Shown in pieces: positions 14,938-15,055 of a DNA stretch of 15,055 nucleotides. The notes beneath the pieces were generated by a model. It ran no database searches and was not told the DNA's origin. It saw nothing but the letters and a program-made list of their open reading frames with translations. The position numbers were made by a program, and so were the translations under genes. The stretch is from an uncultured Alistipes sp. (lineage in GTDB: Bacteria; Bacteroidota; Bacteroidia; Bacteroidales; Rikenellaceae): assembly GCA_949840605.1 (NCBI GenBank), contig CATKXN010000059.1, positions 1 to 15,055 of the forward strand, given 5' to 3'. Position 1 is the first letter of the stretch; each line of letters begins with the position of its first letter.

Positions 14938-15055
14938 ATGAAAGGCATTGTCTTGGCGGGAGGCTCGGGAACGCGCCTCTATCCGATCACCAAGGGGGTC
15001 AGCAAGCAGCTGCTCCCGATCTACGACAAACCGATGGTCTACTATCCGCTGTCGG
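14938..15055 (+). CDS. rfbA: Glucose-1-phosphate thymidylyltransferase, 5' part only
   Basis: The first 39 codons are present before the window ends. They carry the unmistakable sugar-nucleotidyltransferase N-terminus: [18 protein letters not shown], then the segment [17 protein letters not shown]. The LAGGSGTRL loop binds the nucleotide triphosphate. RfbA joins dTTP and glucose-1-phosphate to make dTDP-glucose, the first step of dTDP-L-rhamnose synthesis for surface polysaccharides; the full protein is normally about 290 aa. The start at 14938 is fixed by this conserved N-terminus. It is divergent from the nucleotidyltransferase-fold gene. The rest of a possible rfbABCD cluster lies outside the window. 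Confidence 0.95.
   Translation, partial: MKGIVLAGGSGTRLYPITKGVSKQLLPIYDKPMVYYPLS

Noticed and set aside
1..15055. CRISPR arrays, insertion sequences or prophage genes
   Set aside because: I saw no regularly spaced long repeats, transposase or integrase motifs, or terminal inverted repeats, and the tRNA-Lys 3' end is not visibly duplicated as an attachment site.

Overview
The window looks like chromosomal DNA from a gut-type member of the Bacteroidota, most likely Alistipes or a close relative. The taxonomic call is inference. It rests on GC-rich coding sequence, TAnnTTTG-type -7 boxes instead of E. coli-type promoters, starts without Shine-Dalgarno sequences, a hybrid two-component system (HTCS) regulator, a fimbrillin/FISUMP lipoprotein, and Bacteroidota-type versions of the other genes. 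Ten protein genes and one tRNA fill almost all of the sequence. Two genes are cut by the window ends.

Left third (1-8245): a carbohydrate-sensing and carbohydrate-use locus. An HTCS regulator of 1322 aa reads rightward. Divergent from it, two lipoprotein genes form a probable two-gene operon: an 811-aa Mfa/fimbrillin-like protein with a C-terminal FISUMP domain, then a GH50/agarase-like glycoside hydrolase that runs off the left edge. The 298-bp divergent region holds three direct repeats (GGGTARTTTY..GA), two of them 22 bp apart, which are good candidates for the HTCS operator. No SusC/SusD pair is visible.

Middle (8246-9937): a leftward saccharopine dehydrogenase-like gene (probable carboxynorspermidine/carboxyspermidine dehydrogenase, polyamine synthesis) with its own clear promoter and terminator. 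After it comes a tRNA-Lys(TTT) with promoter and intrinsic terminator.

Right-middle (9938-13691): a rightward copper-handling cluster made of a nitroreductase-family protein, a small regulator joining an HMA-like metal-binding module (MVCDRC) to an AraC-type DNA-binding domain, and a CopA-type Cu(I) P1B-ATPase. The nitroreductase stop and regulator start overlap (TGATG). A GTAACG repeat array sits between the regulator and copA. CopA carries a second, C-terminal HMA domain that looks like a separate copper-chaperone gene fused in frame. The junction is an A-rich stretch with its own ATG, and a -1 slip on an A7 run would end translation two codons later and separate the two proteins. I consider the regulator, the repeat array and this junction the most interesting part of the window.

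Right end (13692-15055): a convergent NTP_transf_5-type nucleotidyltransferase-fold gene, then the divergent start of rfbA (glucose-1-phosphate thymidylyltransferase), probably the beginning of a surface-polysaccharide region.
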